A DNA stretch of 64,000 nucleotides from Bin5 sp965204705 (GCA_965204705.1 OZ242006.1:4712001-4776000); one strand, 5' to 3'. Counted from the first letter of the stretch, positions 9,701 through 18,004 are shown. Made by a program: numbers and translations. The notes: generated from the letters alone by a model not told the origin.

Positions 9701-10390
9701 TTCGTAACGCGCGGCACCCTCCACCTCTTCCCAACGCAATTCAACCTTTCCTTCCCCTGCCTCAGCTGTCAGTACCGGAGCCGCCAGTACCAATGCGACG
9801 GGCTCTGGCGTAGACGTTACCGTCTGCGTAGCCGGTTGCATCGAAGCCTGTTCCGAAACTGCGGTTGCCGTTGCCGTGGGAGTGATCGTAACCGTAGCCG
9901 GCAGGGTTGAGGTCGGTGTCGAAGTTGCAGTCTCCGCTGGTGTTGCCGTTGGAGTATCCGAAACCGTAGCCGGCTGGGTTGGAGTTTGTGTCGACGTTGC
10001 AGTCGGCGTAAACGCTTGATTCTCGGGCGCTGTTGCACTGGCGTACTCCGACCACGGGCTCGTATCTCCGTTGCCGTCTACGGCCCGAACAGCGTAATAA
10101 TAGTCCCTGCCCGGAACAAGCCCCCTGTGCGTAAAGGATGTGTCTGTCAGAGCGCCGTCGTCTAGCTGCTGCCAGTCGTCGACACTGTCCCACACCCATA
10201 AGACGTATCTGACAGCGCCCGGCACCGGATTCCAACTCAGCTTGATCGCGTCTGGCCCCGTGGAAGCCGCGGTCAAGGCGGGCGCGTCCAGAGCCGCCGA
10301 GGACTCCGTCTGCGCGTAAGTTGCGCTATCTATCTGGAACAGGAGAGAAAACAGCATCGCCAATATGGCGACTTTGAGAAGCCTTCTCAT
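3710..10390 (-). CDS. Giant secreted fibronectin-like and leucine-rich-repeat protein
   Basis: The product is 2226 residues. The ATG at 10390 was chosen because it opens a clear signal peptide (MRRLLKVAILAMLFSLLFQ, cleavage after TYAQ); in-frame sequence further upstream is Cys-rich and unlike a leader. Three RYELW-type fibronectin modules joined by Thr/Pro linkers fill about residues 30-420. Three LRR blocks follow, each opened by a cap of the form ER.ALVA.YEAT.GA.W with GSWYGVVTD. The LRRs are the short plant-like/bacterial kind (consensus LTNLTxLxLxxNQLTGPIPDLS). Blocks two and three each contain a sub-block of longer LRRs (LSSLPEGVFDDLANLTTLNL) and end with a Cys-containing cap (YCLPSDFSLSGLNEGVAAHV). 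It is probably an extracellular binding or adhesion protein. About 1.6 kb is duplicated in tandem at DNA level. No sortase or other anchor is visible. Confidence 0.9.
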   Translation of the reverse strand: MRRLLKVAILAMLFSLLFQIDSATYAQTESSAALDAPALTAASTGPDAIKLSWNPVPGAVRYVLWVWDSVDDWQQLDDGALTDTSFTHRGLVPGRDYYYAVRAVDGNGDTSPWSEYASATAPENQAFTPTATSTQTPTQPATVSDTPTATPAETATSTPTSTLPATVTITPTATATAVSEQASMQPATQTVTSTPEPVALVLAAPVLTAEAGEGKVELRWEEVEGAARYELWTWWDSTVGYFQLDDGALTGTSYVHSELVAGTTYYYWIRAVTAAGEAGAWSARASATAAAGESTAEPTPTATPTSTSTPSSAATATPTATVSVLAKPVLSAEASGSAVELSWKAVPGAVRYDLWTWTSLDGWQQLDDGALAGTNFSHVEVFAGTTYYYAIRAVSESGDTSEWSEYVHATVAEVLDLPDVPEERAALVALYEATDGANWSDSDNWLTDAPLGSWYGVVTDGDGHVTQLILEDIGLKGPFPELSALSNMSVLNLSLNQLTGPIPDMTGLTNLNSLALAGNQLTGPVPDLSVLSKLTLLDLSFNQLTGLIPDLSALAELTAFRLNSNKLTGSIPDLGALTSLKELSIASNQLSGRVPDLSALTGLHTLLLSNNSLTGGIPDLRALTNLRHLHLGGNRLTVSFSEVSTLTELESLDLSNSNVTGSLSALSDFTNMVILDLRHNHLTGPIPDLGALTGLRSLDLGDNQLNGSIPDLSALTQLSRLAVDINQLSGDIPDLSTLTSLTTLFLSHNNLTGPFPDLSALNSLTELDLSGNPLCLTGGSDPSGLNEAVAAHLESLELPFCSTSEERVALVAFYEATGGAHWYNSEKWLSDAPIGAWHGVVTDESGHVTELVLEGNGLWGNLPELSALSSLTKLNLKGNYLEGSIPDLSALKHLTVLDLGFNQLTGPIPDLSALTKLTDLTLWANQLSGPVPDVSALTTLKNLNLMQNQLTGPVPDLSALPSLMGLGLGNNQLTGPIPDLSAYSNLTWLDLSGNQLTGPIPDLSSLKGLTYLDLSQANLTGSIPDLSALTDLAYLSLYSNQLTGPIPDLSTLTKLSHLEISYNQLTGPVPELSALTNLTFVDLYDNRLSGPIPELSPLTNLKYINLNSNELTGPIPDLNALTSLTNLDFSGNQLSGQIPDLNGLTNLNDLLLGGNELSGSIPELRGLTNLTWLSLGGNKLSGSIPELSGLTNLTSLSLGGNELSGSIPELSGLTNLTRLYLGRNSLSGSIPDLSSLTNLRHLSLSSNELTGPITGLSALTNLVYLNLGANQLSASLSELRTLSNLRWLSLSHGQLTGQVPDLSALTSLESLDLSHNQLSGAIPDLSAYGHLRYLDLSHNQLSGSIPDLSALSDMHYLDLGFNQLTGSIPDLSALANLRELFLGNNQLSGGIPDVSGLTNLATLYLGYNQLTGTIPNLGALTKLENLALQSNGLSGMASDAFGGLTGLRVLLLYRNSLSSLPPGSFEGLTTLDHLRIDGNNLVSLPSGIFSGLANLRILEMQDNGLSSLPEGVFDDLANLTTLNLRANQLTGPIPDLNGLTKLVWLDLSGNRYCLPSDFSLSGLNEGVAAHVESLELPSCSPSVERAEERSALVAFYEATSGAQWANSTNWLTDAPIGSWYGVVTDEGGHVSELVLEGNGLKGQIRDLGALPNLTRLNLGFNQLTGPIPDLSALTDLKSLSLYSNQLTGPIPELSTLTNLSHLEISYNQLTGPIPSLSTLTKLRYLDFYGNKLSGPIPELGPLTNLESIDLSSNELTGRIPDLNALTSLTNLDFSGNQLSGQIPDLNALTNLEYLYLGGNELSGSIPELSGLTNLTWLSLGGNKLSGSIPELSGLTNLTSLSLGGNELSGSIPELSGLTNLTGLYLGRNSLSGSIPDLSALINLRYLSISSNKLAGPITGLGALTNLVYLNLGANQLSASLSELRTLSNLRLLSLSHGQLTGQVPDLSALTSLESLDLSHNQLSGAIPDLSAYSHLQYLNLSHNQLSGSIPDLSALSDMHYLDLGFNQLSGSIPDLSALANLNQLFLGNNQLSGGIPDVSGLTNLVTLYLGYNQLTGTIPNLGALTRLENLALQSNGLSGLSSDAFGGLTGLRVLLLYRNSLSSLPPGSFEGLTTLDHLRVDGNNLVSLPSGIFSGLANLRILEMQDNGLSSLPEGVFDDLANLTTLNLRANQLTGPIPDLNGLTKLVWLDFSGNRYCLPSDFSLSGLNEGVAAHVESLNLPVCSAS
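3741..7335 (-). repeat. Intragenic tandem duplication, 1932-bp offset
   Basis: The segment from 3741 to about 5400 recurs from 5673 to about 7335 with near-identical DNA; for example CTCTCCACATGGGCGG starts at 3741 and at 5673. The offset of 1932 is exactly 644 codons, so the frame is kept. Scattered differences include synonymous and conservative changes, and the two copies end at equivalent LRR positions. Confidence 0.9.
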
Positions 10391-10950
10391 GGACTTCACA
10401 GGTAACCAACTTTCACTGGCATGTTCCAGTCTCTGGACCGCGGAAAAGGGAAAACAACGTCCTTGCAGGCAGCAGCGTCCGGTTTGGCATGGCAAGAAGT
10501 GCGGTCTGACCGGCTGACCGATGAAGTCTAAGATGCTGTCTCCCGTGGCTAAGGAAGTCGAAGTAAGCAGTCATCCGGTTTGCAGTCTACGTAAATTGTC
10601 AAACTGGTTTAGATAGGTGCGCACACAACTTTCTCTTGGGAATGGATGTTCGCGGAGGAGGTTTTCGAGGGCGTGGCCGCGACCACCCCACCTGTCCTGA
10701 ATGTCGGCTGCGGGCCGGCAGGCGGTGAAGCTAAAGACTAGCCATCACAGACACTGTTCTGTCTCCCAAGCCGGCGCCGGTTGGGGTCATGTCTTGAACG
10801 CGACTCATCTGGCTACCAGTCAGCCAGGAGTCGCGAATCTGTGCCGTCCCCGAGAGAACACAAAACATGTACATCCCGAATACATACTGCCAATTGAAGG
10901 CAACCAGTGGTTTGGGATTGGTGGTTGCGGGCCATACGCTCAGCGGGAAA
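10391..10950. other. Intergenic stretch upstream of the giant LRR gene
   Basis: No gene is supported. A TTGACA-like box is visible on the minus strand near 10597-10602, but no good -10 box lies at the right spacing. The sequence lacks the G-rich repeats typical of other gaps in this window. Confidence 0.4.
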
Positions 10951-13713
10951 TCAGTTCAGGGAGAAAGGTTTGACGGTTAGGATATAGCCGCCGAACGCTT
11001 CGGGCTCGAAGGTTCTTACGATCAGGTAGTAGCGGGCGGTGACGGGGGCGCGGAAAACCATCCGCGAGTCGCGCAGGAGGAGGCCGGCGCCGTCGTCCCT
11101 GCTGACGGTCTGACTGGGGCTGGGGCTTCCGCGGAGGCTAAGGGTGAGGAACATGTCGGCGAGGATCGATTGTGCGAGTATTTCGACGGTCTGACCCTGT
11201 TGGAGGTCGAGGAAGAAGTAGTCCGAGTCTGTGGGAAAGTCCATGTTTCCGTGGATGGACTGCCCCACCTGGATGGTCTGGCCCGAGTCCGGGTCGTTTA
11301 CGGGAACGAGATTGTGGTTGGCGGCGATGACGAAGTTGCCGGGCCTTACGGCCTTCTGTCTTATGATGAGGAAGTTGGGCGTCAGCCTGCCGAAGATGTA
11401 GGCGCCATACTCAAAGCCCGTGACTTCGAAGGTGTCAAAGGTCTCGCCATCAGTACCAAGGAAGTCGTAGATCGAGACCACACTGTCGTTGGTTCCGAGC
11501 AGGCTGAATCCGAATTCGGTGCGGGGCGGCGCATGGATTATATAGGCCTGGTCGTCCCAATAGTTTTGGAGAGTCAGGCTGTGACGGAGAGCTCCTCCTG
11601 GCGGAGGGGGCAGGCGGTCGCCGTGGCCGCCAGGGTCCTGGCCGGCGATGAGCTGTTGGATGCGGGGCATGAGATCGGCGGCAGAGACGACGAGCCCGAA
11701 TTCACCGTAGATCTTGAAGTTGCTGATGCCGATCACATCGCCGGTATCGGAGACAAGGGCGCCGCCACTTTGCCCACCGGCAATTGTAGAATCGGTCTGG
11801 ATCAAGGTGAGGGGACCGGCCTGCCACTGGCGCAGGCGGGAAAGGATGCCGCCGGTGATGGTGGGTTGGGGGAACTGCTCGTATTCGCCGGGGTAGCCGA
11901 TGAGGTGGACGCGAGTGCCGATGGGAATGCTTTCGCCGTCGATCATTGTCAGGGGTTCGATGGAGACATCGAGTGGGCCGAGCACGGCCATGTCTGCAAT
12001 CAGATCCAATCTTTGGACGGGAACGTCTTCAAATTCGGTACCGTCGGGGAAGACGACGCGCACTTTATTTTCCGGCCAGACGACATGGGCGGCGGTGACG
12101 AGATATCCGCCTTCGATCAGGAATCCGCTGCCGGAGCCGCGTCCGGCTTGCACGTAGGCGATGGCGGGCGAAACTTTTTCGAAGATCTGGGCGGGGGTAA
12201 GGGTGAGCGGTCCGGGGAGGGTGGCGGGGACCCAAGGCGACAACGGTCCCGGGTTATTGGTACTGGTCACCCCGCGCACAGTGTAGTGGTAGGTCGTGCC
12301 TGCGACCACTCCCTGATGGGTAAAAGATGTAGCGGTATGGGCGCCATTGTCCAGCCTCTGCAGGCCGTCGTTTTCGGTCCACGCCCAAAGAACATAGCGC
12401 ACGGCGCCGGGTACTGCGTCCCAGCTCAGCTGGACGGCGTCACCGGCCACCTGTGCGGTCAGTGCGGGCGCAGAGAGCGGGACAGCTGTTGAAGTTGGCG
12501 TGGGCGTCGCTGTCAGAGAAGCGTCTGCAGTTGTCGTTGGCGTTGGGGTGGCAGTCAGGGACTGGGGCGCGGTTACTGTCAGGGAGACGTTTTCTGACCA
12601 GGCGCCGCCCTGGTTGGCGGCGTTTACGGCGCGTACGGTGTAGAAGTAGGTTGTGCCGACTTCGAGCATGGCGTGGGTGTAGGTTGTTGCGGTGAGGTTG
12701 TCGCCGCCGATCTGGTTCCAGCCAGCTTGACCGGTCCAGTACCAGAGCTCATAGCGGACGGCGCCGGTGACCGCGTCCCAGCTCAGATCGACTGCGCCGC
12801 CGGTGTCCCGGGCGGTCAATGTGGGCGCGGGCAGGTCCTGTGCGGCCGCTGTGGGCGTGGATGTCGGCGTAGCGGTAGCCGTCGGGGTCGCGGTTGGCGT
12901 AGCCGATGGCAACGGGTCCGGGGTAAGCGTTGGCGTAGCCGATGGCAGCGGGTCCGGGGTAAGCGTTGGCGTAGCCGTCATAGCCGGCGTTGGTGTCGGG
13001 GTCGGTGTCGGCGTCAGGAGCGGTTGCGATGTTGCGGTTGGCGTTGGCGTGGACTGCTGCGCTTCAGTGACGGTTGCGGAGACCTGCTGCGACAGTTCGC
13101 TCAGCTCGCCGGCGGCGTTTTCGGCGCGCATCTGGTAGTAGTAGGTTGTTCCCACTGTGAGTTCGGAATGGGTGTAGCCGGTTCCGGTGAGGTCGTCGCC
13201 GCCGAGCTGTTGCCAGCCGGTCTCTTCGTCCCACCAGGACCAAAGGATGTAGCGTACGGCGGTGTCCACTTCCGTCCAGGTCAGTTGGACGGCGCCGGCC
13301 GCGGCCTGGGCGGTCAGAGTGGGCGCGTCGAGGGCCGGGGGCGTGGCTGCGGAGACCTGTTCGGACCATTCACCGCCTTCGCCTTCAGCATCGATGGCGC
13401 GTATCTGGTAGTAGTAGGTAGCGCCGGCGGCGAGATTGGAATGGGTGTAGGAGGCGCCGGTCAGGTTGTCGCCGCCGATCTGTTGCCAGCCGGTCTCTTC
13501 GTTCCGCCACGACCAGAGGTCGTAGCGTACGGCGCCGTCCACTTCCGTCCAGGTCAGATTGACGGCGCGGTCAGCGGCCTGGGCTGTTAGTTCGGGCGCA
13601 GGGAGCGTAGAAGATTGCTGCGCCAGGGCGGCGTTGGCGCCGGTCAAAATGGCGGTGATTGCCAAGAGGGTTGCGGCCACGATGGAGCAGGTTCGTAGAG
13701 TAGATGGAGCCAT
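10951..13713 (-). CDS. Secreted S1C (DegP-like) serine protease with four fibronectin-like modules
   Basis: The 920-residue protein has a signal peptide (residues 1-32, ending ANAALAQ). Four RYELW-type modules follow at roughly 38-125, 128-217, 294-382 and 414-500, split by Thr/Pro linkers. A trypsin-like domain occupies about 503-690. The triad is visible: His543 in VTAAHVV, Asp574 in LIADMAVL and Ser649 in AGGQSGGAL. No PDZ domain follows. The C-terminal 220 residues are all-beta in appearance, with a block near 805-910 (GQSIHGNMDFPTDSDYFFLD) that looks like a PPC-type beta-sandwich of secreted peptidases. It probably acts outside the membrane, where the modules would tether or target the peptidase. 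The ATG at 13713 opens directly onto the signal peptide. Confidence 0.92.
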   Translation of the reverse strand: MAPSTLRTCSIVAATLLAITAILTGANAALAQQSSTLPAPELTAQAADRAVNLTWTEVDGAVRYDLWSWRNEETGWQQIGGDNLTGASYTHSNLAAGATYYYQIRAIDAEGEGGEWSEQVSAATPPALDAPTLTAQAAAGAVQLTWTEVDTAVRYILWSWWDEETGWQQLGGDDLTGTGYTHSELTVGTTYYYQMRAENAAGELSELSQQVSATVTEAQQSTPTPTATSQPLLTPTPTPTPTPAMTATPTLTPDPLPSATPTLTPDPLPSATPTATPTATATPTSTPTAAAQDLPAPTLTARDTGGAVDLSWDAVTGAVRYELWYWTGQAGWNQIGGDNLTATTYTHAMLEVGTTYFYTVRAVNAANQGGAWSENVSLTVTAPQSLTATPTPTTTADASLTATPTPTSTAVPLSAPALTAQVAGDAVQLSWDAVPGAVRYVLWAWTENDGLQRLDNGAHTATSFTHQGVVAGTTYHYTVRGVTSTNNPGPLSPWVPATLPGPLTLTPAQIFEKVSPAIAYVQAGRGSGSGFLIEGGYLVTAAHVVWPENKVRVVFPDGTEFEDVPVQRLDLIADMAVLGPLDVSIEPLTMIDGESIPIGTRVHLIGYPGEYEQFPQPTITGGILSRLRQWQAGPLTLIQTDSTIAGGQSGGALVSDTGDVIGISNFKIYGEFGLVVSAADLMPRIQQLIAGQDPGGHGDRLPPPPGGALRHSLTLQNYWDDQAYIIHAPPRTEFGFSLLGTNDSVVSIYDFLGTDGETFDTFEVTGFEYGAYIFGRLTPNFLIIRQKAVRPGNFVIAANHNLVPVNDPDSGQTIQVGQSIHGNMDFPTDSDYFFLDLQQGQTVEILAQSILADMFLTLSLRGSPSPSQTVSRDDGAGLLLRDSRMVFRAPVTARYYLIVRTFEPEAFGGYILTVKPFSLN

Positions 13714-14330
13714 TGATCTGCCTTAGCCAGGAAGTGAAGGAGGACGGGTGGGGATAGGGCACGATGGATGCTAACTATACCCCAGTTTCGCTGGTTTTGC
13801 ACTTTTTTGTCCACGGAGGACACGGAGGGGCGCAGAGAACTGTGGAAGGGCAGTTTTTGGTAGTCAGTTTTGAGTTTTTAGTGAACTGCGGAAGGACAGT
13901 TTTTGGTAGTCAGTTTTGCGTTTTTAGTGAACGGCGGAAGGGCAGTTTTTGGTAGTCAGTTTTGCGTTTTTTGGTGAACTACGGGAGAAGCGAGGGGGCG
14001 CGGAGAATTGCTTACACCTTTTTCGGCGGAGGGCGCGGAGAACTGCTTACACCTTTTTCGGCGGAGGGGCACGGAGAACTGCTTTACATCTTTTGTCCAC
14101 GGAGGGGCACGGAGAACTGCTAAAACCTTTTCCGCGGAGGAATGCTATTTAGTCCGCGGAGGGGTACGGGGAACAGCAGGGGCGTATCGGGCATTCTGTG
14201 CTGAGTTGCGCGGTGGGGGTGACACGTACTTTGCTTTCGCAGATGGCGGTTCAGACTGACGTCAACGGGCCCTGGCAGTTGGGCCGGCGGCGGGGAGGGC
14301 GGCCGCCGGGCATGTTTGTGCCTGTTGGCC
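13714..14330. repeat. Intergenic repeat field (46-bp hairpin units and CACGGAGG units)
   Basis: Units of 46 bases beginning GAACTGYGGAAGGRCAG start at 13837, 13883 and 13929. Next come CGGAGGGGCACGGAGAACTGC-type units at about 13985-14180. A minus-strand -10-like TATAGT near 13776 may belong to the protease gene. A GC-rich palindrome (CCGGCGGC at 14284-14291 and GCCGCCGG at 14302-14309) lies just past the stop of the next gene and could end its transcript, though no T-run follows. Confidence 0.7.
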
Positions 14331-16637
14331 TCAGATGCAGGTGTGGAGGGGCGTCCAGTCGAATTCGGGGGGAATGGTGAGGGAGAGGCCGGTGATGTGA
14401 TTGCCGGTGACTGCGAGCTTCATCCAGTGGGTTGGGTCGGTGGACCTGGTAAGAGCTCCGTCGTTTGCGAGGAAGGCGGCGACGGGGCAGGCGGCGTTGC
14501 CGGCGTTGTCGTGGCGGTAGACGCCGAGGACGACGTGCGGCTTTTCGCCGGCTGCGGCAAGGAAAACGTTCTCGACGAGGAGACGCTCGAAGGCGAAGGC
14601 GCCGCCGGTCCTGCTTACGGCGGCGCGGGCGCCCAGGAGCCTCTTTGCGCCTACCGGAGAACGCATGCTCAGCTGGATGACGTAGGTTTCGGATTGCGAG
14701 GACTGGCTGTCCGGCAGGTTGACGGTTCCGCGCAGGTCAAAGCGGCGGATTTCGCAGAAGGTCAAGGGGGTGGGCGTGCCGAGAACTTCGGCGACAAGGG
14801 CAGCGCCGACGGGGTCGTAGTCTGCGAGTTTTTGATAGCCGGGACCCAGCCAGCCGGCGAACTGGCTGGGCGCGAGCCAGGTGCGGACGAGTTCGGCCCA
14901 GTATTCGAGGGCATTGGTCGAGGCGTACCTGTCCTGCCAGAGACCTCGGAGCATGGCGGCCTGGTATGTGGTGTTGAGGCGGGAGATGAACTGCCGGCCG
15001 CCGGGTTGCAGTCTGAGGGCGTTTTCGATCTGGTGGGCGAATTCGTGGATGAGGGTGTGGTTGCAGTGGCGGGCCACTTCGGGTGAACCTGAGACCCAGC
15101 CGGACGGCGTTTCGCCGGCAAGTCCCTCAGCACGTAGAGCGACTTCCAGTCCGCTGAATTCAGGAAGGTCGGCAAGGCGTCCGCCCTTTTCGAATCTGTC
15201 GGGGTAGATGAGAACGCGGAAGTTGAATTCGGCCATGGTCGCCAGGATGTCGGGCCGGTCGGACAGCATGGCCAGAATGGTGCGGCGCGCCTGGTAGAGC
15301 TCTTCGTCGGTCACTTCATTGGAGGAGAGGATAGGGATTCCGCCGGCGTCGAGGTATTTGCGGTAGTAGGGATCGACGTTGAGGGAAGCTGGAGGCGGCT
15401 GCACGCGGGCGCCGGCAGGCGGCACTGACGTGGGCGTCGGTGTGAGCGTAGGCGCGGGGGTGAGCGTTGGCGTTGGCGTGGGGGCGAGCGATAGTGTAGG
15501 TGTCGGGGCGGCGGCCAGGACGGGGGCGGCGGATGCATAGTCCGACCAGGGACTGGTGTCGCCGGCGGCGTTGACGGCGCGGGCGCTGTAGTAGTAGGTC
15601 GTGCCTGCGGACAGATTGGAGTGGGTAAAGCCGGCGGCGGTCAGATCGCCCTCGTCGAGCTGATGCCAGCCGGCGGCGGCGGTCCAATACCAGAGCTCGT
15701 AGCGTACGGCGCCGGGAACGGCGTTCCAGCTCAGATTGACGGCGCTTTCAGAAGCGACGGCGGTCAGGACGGGGGCGGGAAGTGCGGGTGCCGCGGGCGT
15801 CGCGGTCGGCGAAGGGGTAACGGTCGCCGGCGCGGCAGGCGTTGGGGTTGCTGTTGATGTTGCGGTGGGCGTTGCGGTAGGCGTCGCTGCCGGGAGGGGC
15901 GCGGTTGTCGGGGTGGGCGCAGCCGACTGTGCCGGGGGCGGTGCATACGTGGGGGTCGACGCTGGGCCGGCCGGCTGCTGTTGCGCTAAGGCGGCGGAGA
16001 CCTGTTGGGACCAGGGGCCGCCTACACCGCCGGCGTCGAGGGCGCGCATCTGGTAGTAGAAGGTGAGGCCGGGGGCGGTCCCGGCGTGGCGGTAGGTTGT
16101 GGCGGTGAGGTTGTCGCCGCCGAGCTGCTGCCAGCCGGGGTCGTCGTCCCACCAGGTCCACAGTTCGTAGCGGGCGGCGCCGGGGACGGCGTCCCAGCTG
16201 AGGTCGACGGCGCCGGTTGATGCGCGGGCGGTGAGTGCGGGCGCGGGCAGGTTGCCGGGAAGGGCGGCGTAGACCTGTTGGGACCAGAGGCCCGGTTCTC
16301 CGGCGGCGTTGAGGGCGCGTATCTGGTAGAAGTAGGCGGCGCCGGCGGTGAGACCGACATGGTCAAAGGTGGTGGCGGTGAGGTTGTCGCCGCCGAGCTG
16401 CCGCCAGCCATCGTCGCCGGTCCAGGACCAGAGTTCGTAGCGGGCGGCGCCTGTGACGGGCGTCCAGGAGAGGGAGACGGCGCGGTCTGCGGGCCGGGCG
16501 GTGAGTTCGGGGGCGGGGAGGGCGGAAGGCGGCGAGGTCTCCTGTGCGGGGGACGGGTTGGTGTGCAGGAGGAGGGCGATGAGGGCCAGGAGGAGGGCGG
16601 CGGCGGTTGTGGCGGGTCGGGGTGGGGAGGGAGGCAT
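14331..16637 (-). CDS. Secreted HEXXH metallopeptidase with three fibronectin-like modules
   Basis: The 768-residue protein has a signal peptide (1-31), RYELW modules at about 40-126, 129-218 and 287-372, and a Thr/Pro linker to about 410. The C-terminal catalytic region opens with VDPYYRKYLDAGGIPILSS and contains HEFAHQIE (His531, Glu532, His535). The block YASTNALEYWAELV lies 40-50 residues on, where Glu578 or Glu582 could be the third zinc ligand (gluzincin pattern). From memory, this D-P-Y-Y-K/R-K-Y...RPDI...HEFAH layout occurs in a family of secreted putative zinc peptidases in bacteria and eukaryotes; substrate unknown. A paralog with the same architecture is at 56469-58946. The protein probably acts outside the cell on peptides or surface proteins. 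Confidence 0.88.
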   Translation of the reverse strand: MPPSPPRPATTAAALLLALIALLLHTNPSPAQETSPPSALPAPELTARPADRAVSLSWTPVTGAARYELWSWTGDDGWRQLGGDNLTATTFDHVGLTAGAAYFYQIRALNAAGEPGLWSQQVYAALPGNLPAPALTARASTGAVDLSWDAVPGAARYELWTWWDDDPGWQQLGGDNLTATTYRHAGTAPGLTFYYQMRALDAGGVGGPWSQQVSAALAQQQPAGPASTPTYAPPPAQSAAPTPTTAPLPAATPTATPTATSTATPTPAAPATVTPSPTATPAAPALPAPVLTAVASESAVNLSWNAVPGAVRYELWYWTAAAGWHQLDEGDLTAAGFTHSNLSAGTTYYYSARAVNAAGDTSPWSDYASAAPVLAAAPTPTLSLAPTPTPTLTPAPTLTPTPTSVPPAGARVQPPPASLNVDPYYRKYLDAGGIPILSSNEVTDEELYQARRTILAMLSDRPDILATMAEFNFRVLIYPDRFEKGGRLADLPEFSGLEVALRAEGLAGETPSGWVSGSPEVARHCNHTLIHEFAHQIENALRLQPGGRQFISRLNTTYQAAMLRGLWQDRYASTNALEYWAELVRTWLAPSQFAGWLGPGYQKLADYDPVGAALVAEVLGTPTPLTFCEIRRFDLRGTVNLPDSQSSQSETYVIQLSMRSPVGAKRLLGARAAVSRTGGAFAFERLLVENVFLAAAGEKPHVVLGVYRHDNAGNAACPVAAFLANDGALTRSTDPTHWMKLAVTGNHITGLSLTIPPEFDWTPLHTCI

Positions 16638-17167
16638 TTTCGGTCAGAGAGTTGTCGGGCTGGCGCCGTCTGTCGGGCCGCGGTCGCGTGTTGGGCGATC
16701 GCGGCCGGTTATGGATCAGGGGGTTCTTTGAGTAGAGACGCTGTTGCGAGGGGAAGTGTTCCCAGTGGGGCGTGTTACGGCTTGCTTCCACGGAGGGGTG
16801 CGGTGAAGGGCAACTGCTAACACCTTTTTCCACGGAGGGCGCGGAGAACTGCTAACACCTTTTTCCACGGAGGACACGGAGAACTGCTTACTTCTTTTTC
16901 CACGGAGGACACGGAGAATTGCTTACTTCTTTTTCCACGGAGGACACGGAGAACTGCTTACTTCTTTTTCGGCGGAGGGCGCGGGGAACTGCGGAAGGGC
17001 AGTTTTTGGTAGTCAGTTTTGAGTTTTTTGTGAACTGCGGAAGGGCAGTTTTTGGTAGTCAGTTTTGAGTTGTTTGTGAACTGCGGAAGGGCAGCTTTTG
17101 GTAGTCAGTTTTGAGTTGTTTGTGAACTACAGGAGAAGCGAGAGGGCGCGGAGAATTGCTTTACACC
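16638..17167. repeat. Intergenic repeat field
   Basis: CCACGGAGGACACGGAGAA units, each followed by CTGCTTACTTCTTTTT, lie at about 16790-16980. Units of the GAACTGCGGAAGGGCAGTTT type follow at about 16985-17130. No gene is supported. Confidence 0.75.
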
Positions 17168-17545
17168 TTATACGACGAGTCGCTTGCGCTCGAGTTTGCC
17201 GTGGCTGCCGAAGTTGAAGAGGAGGCCGACCCTCAGGCCGGTGGCCTTGAGATAGTTGAGGAGCTGGGCCTCTTCCCTGGCGGAGAGCCGGTTGAGCGTT
17301 TTCAGCTCGACGATGATCTGCCCGAAACACAGGAGGTCGGCGTAGTAGTTCTGGTGGAGGGACTGTCCTTTGTATTTTATGTGAAGAGGTTTTTCGGCCT
17401 CGAAGGGTATGCCGCGGGCGCGCAGTTCGAGCTGCATGGCTTCATGGTATACCTTTTCGAGGAAGCCCGGGCCGAGGGTGCGATGCAGTTCGATGGCCGC
17501 CCCGGTTACGGCATAGGTCTCATCCTCGAGAATCAGTTTGGCCAT
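17168..17545 (-). CDS. GxxExxY protein, PD-(D/E)XK-like
   Basis: The 125-residue protein starts at MAKLILEDETY. It carries the family's namesake motif within GPGFLEKVYHEAMQLELRAR, then YYADLLCFGQIIVELKTLN, which gives the Asp and Glu-x-Lys of a PD-(D/E)XK-type site, and a C-terminal LLNYLKATGLRVGLLFNFG block. Length and motif order match the GxxExxY family, small proteins of unclear role often scattered among repeats in environmental bacteria. A nuclease activity is predicted from the fold only. The ATG at 17545 was preferred to the one at 17626 because the upstream part reads through a dispersed repeat. Confidence 0.9.
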   Translation of the reverse strand: MAKLILEDETYAVTGAAIELHRTLGPGFLEKVYHEAMQLELRARGIPFEAEKPLHIKYKGQSLHQNYYADLLCFGQIIVELKTLNRLSAREEAQLLNYLKATGLRVGLLFNFGSHGKLERKRLVV

Positions 17546-17662
17546 GGTTGGGGGTTGGGTCCTTTGCGCACAGGGCACAGAGTTTTTATGAATTTTTTCA
17601 ACAATATGTCCGCAATGTCCGCTCAAACGCGTTTTTCGGGGCGGAATTGGGGGGATTTCGGG

Positions 17663-18004
17663 TCATTTGTCCATGTTGTCCATGCGTTTGAGGAGGGCGA
17701 GGAGGGTTCGGAGGTCGTTTTTGTCGGCGGCCTGCTGGCGGATTGTTTCGATGAGTTCCTGGCGTCCTTGGGCGCGGCCGGCGTGGATGGCGGCGATGAT
17801 TTCGGCGGCGTCGCCGGGTGGGGGGCGGCGTTCCTGGTCCTCGACGCCGTCGAAGTAGTCCTCGGGGTATTCCTCTTCTTCTTCGATTTCTTCGCGCCAG
17901 CGGCGGAGCGTGCGGTCGGTGACGCCGACTATGGCGGCGAGGTCTTTCCAGGTGGCGCCGGCCTTGGCGGCTTCGCGGAGGGATTGGAGGTCTTTTTTGT
18001 TCAT
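17663..18004 (-). CDS. Helix-turn-helix protein, terminase-small-subunit-like
   Basis: The 113-residue protein has an N-terminal HTH (about 17-38, TWKDLAAIVGVTDRTLRRWR), an acidic linker (EEIEEEEEYPEDYFDG) and a C-terminal helix ending LLALLKRMDNMDK. The order of a short HTH plus acidic stretch resembles phage terminase small subunits or small regulators. The tail and the DNA past its stop (ATGTCCGCAATGTCCGCTC at 17608-17626) resemble the tails of the truncated pheS copies at 2333 and 3023. A promoter is visible about 80 bases upstream of the start. Role unknown; DNA binding is likely. Confidence 0.7.
   Translation of the reverse strand: MNKKDLQSLREAAKAGATWKDLAAIVGVTDRTLRRWREEIEEEEEYPEDYFDGVEDQERRPPPGDAAEIIAAIHAGRAQGRQELIETIRQQAADKNDLRTLLALLKRMDNMDK

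Noticed and set aside
3710..10390. Eukaryotic contamination suggested by plant-like LRRs
   Set aside because: The gene is intronless, has a bacterial signal peptide, lies among bacterial genes with the same modules, and such LRRs are known in bacteria.
11170..12492. Long plus-strand open frame opposite the S1C protease gene
   Set aside because: It lies wholly antisense to a gene with clear catalytic motifs and shows no domain; GC-rich DNA opens such frames by chance.
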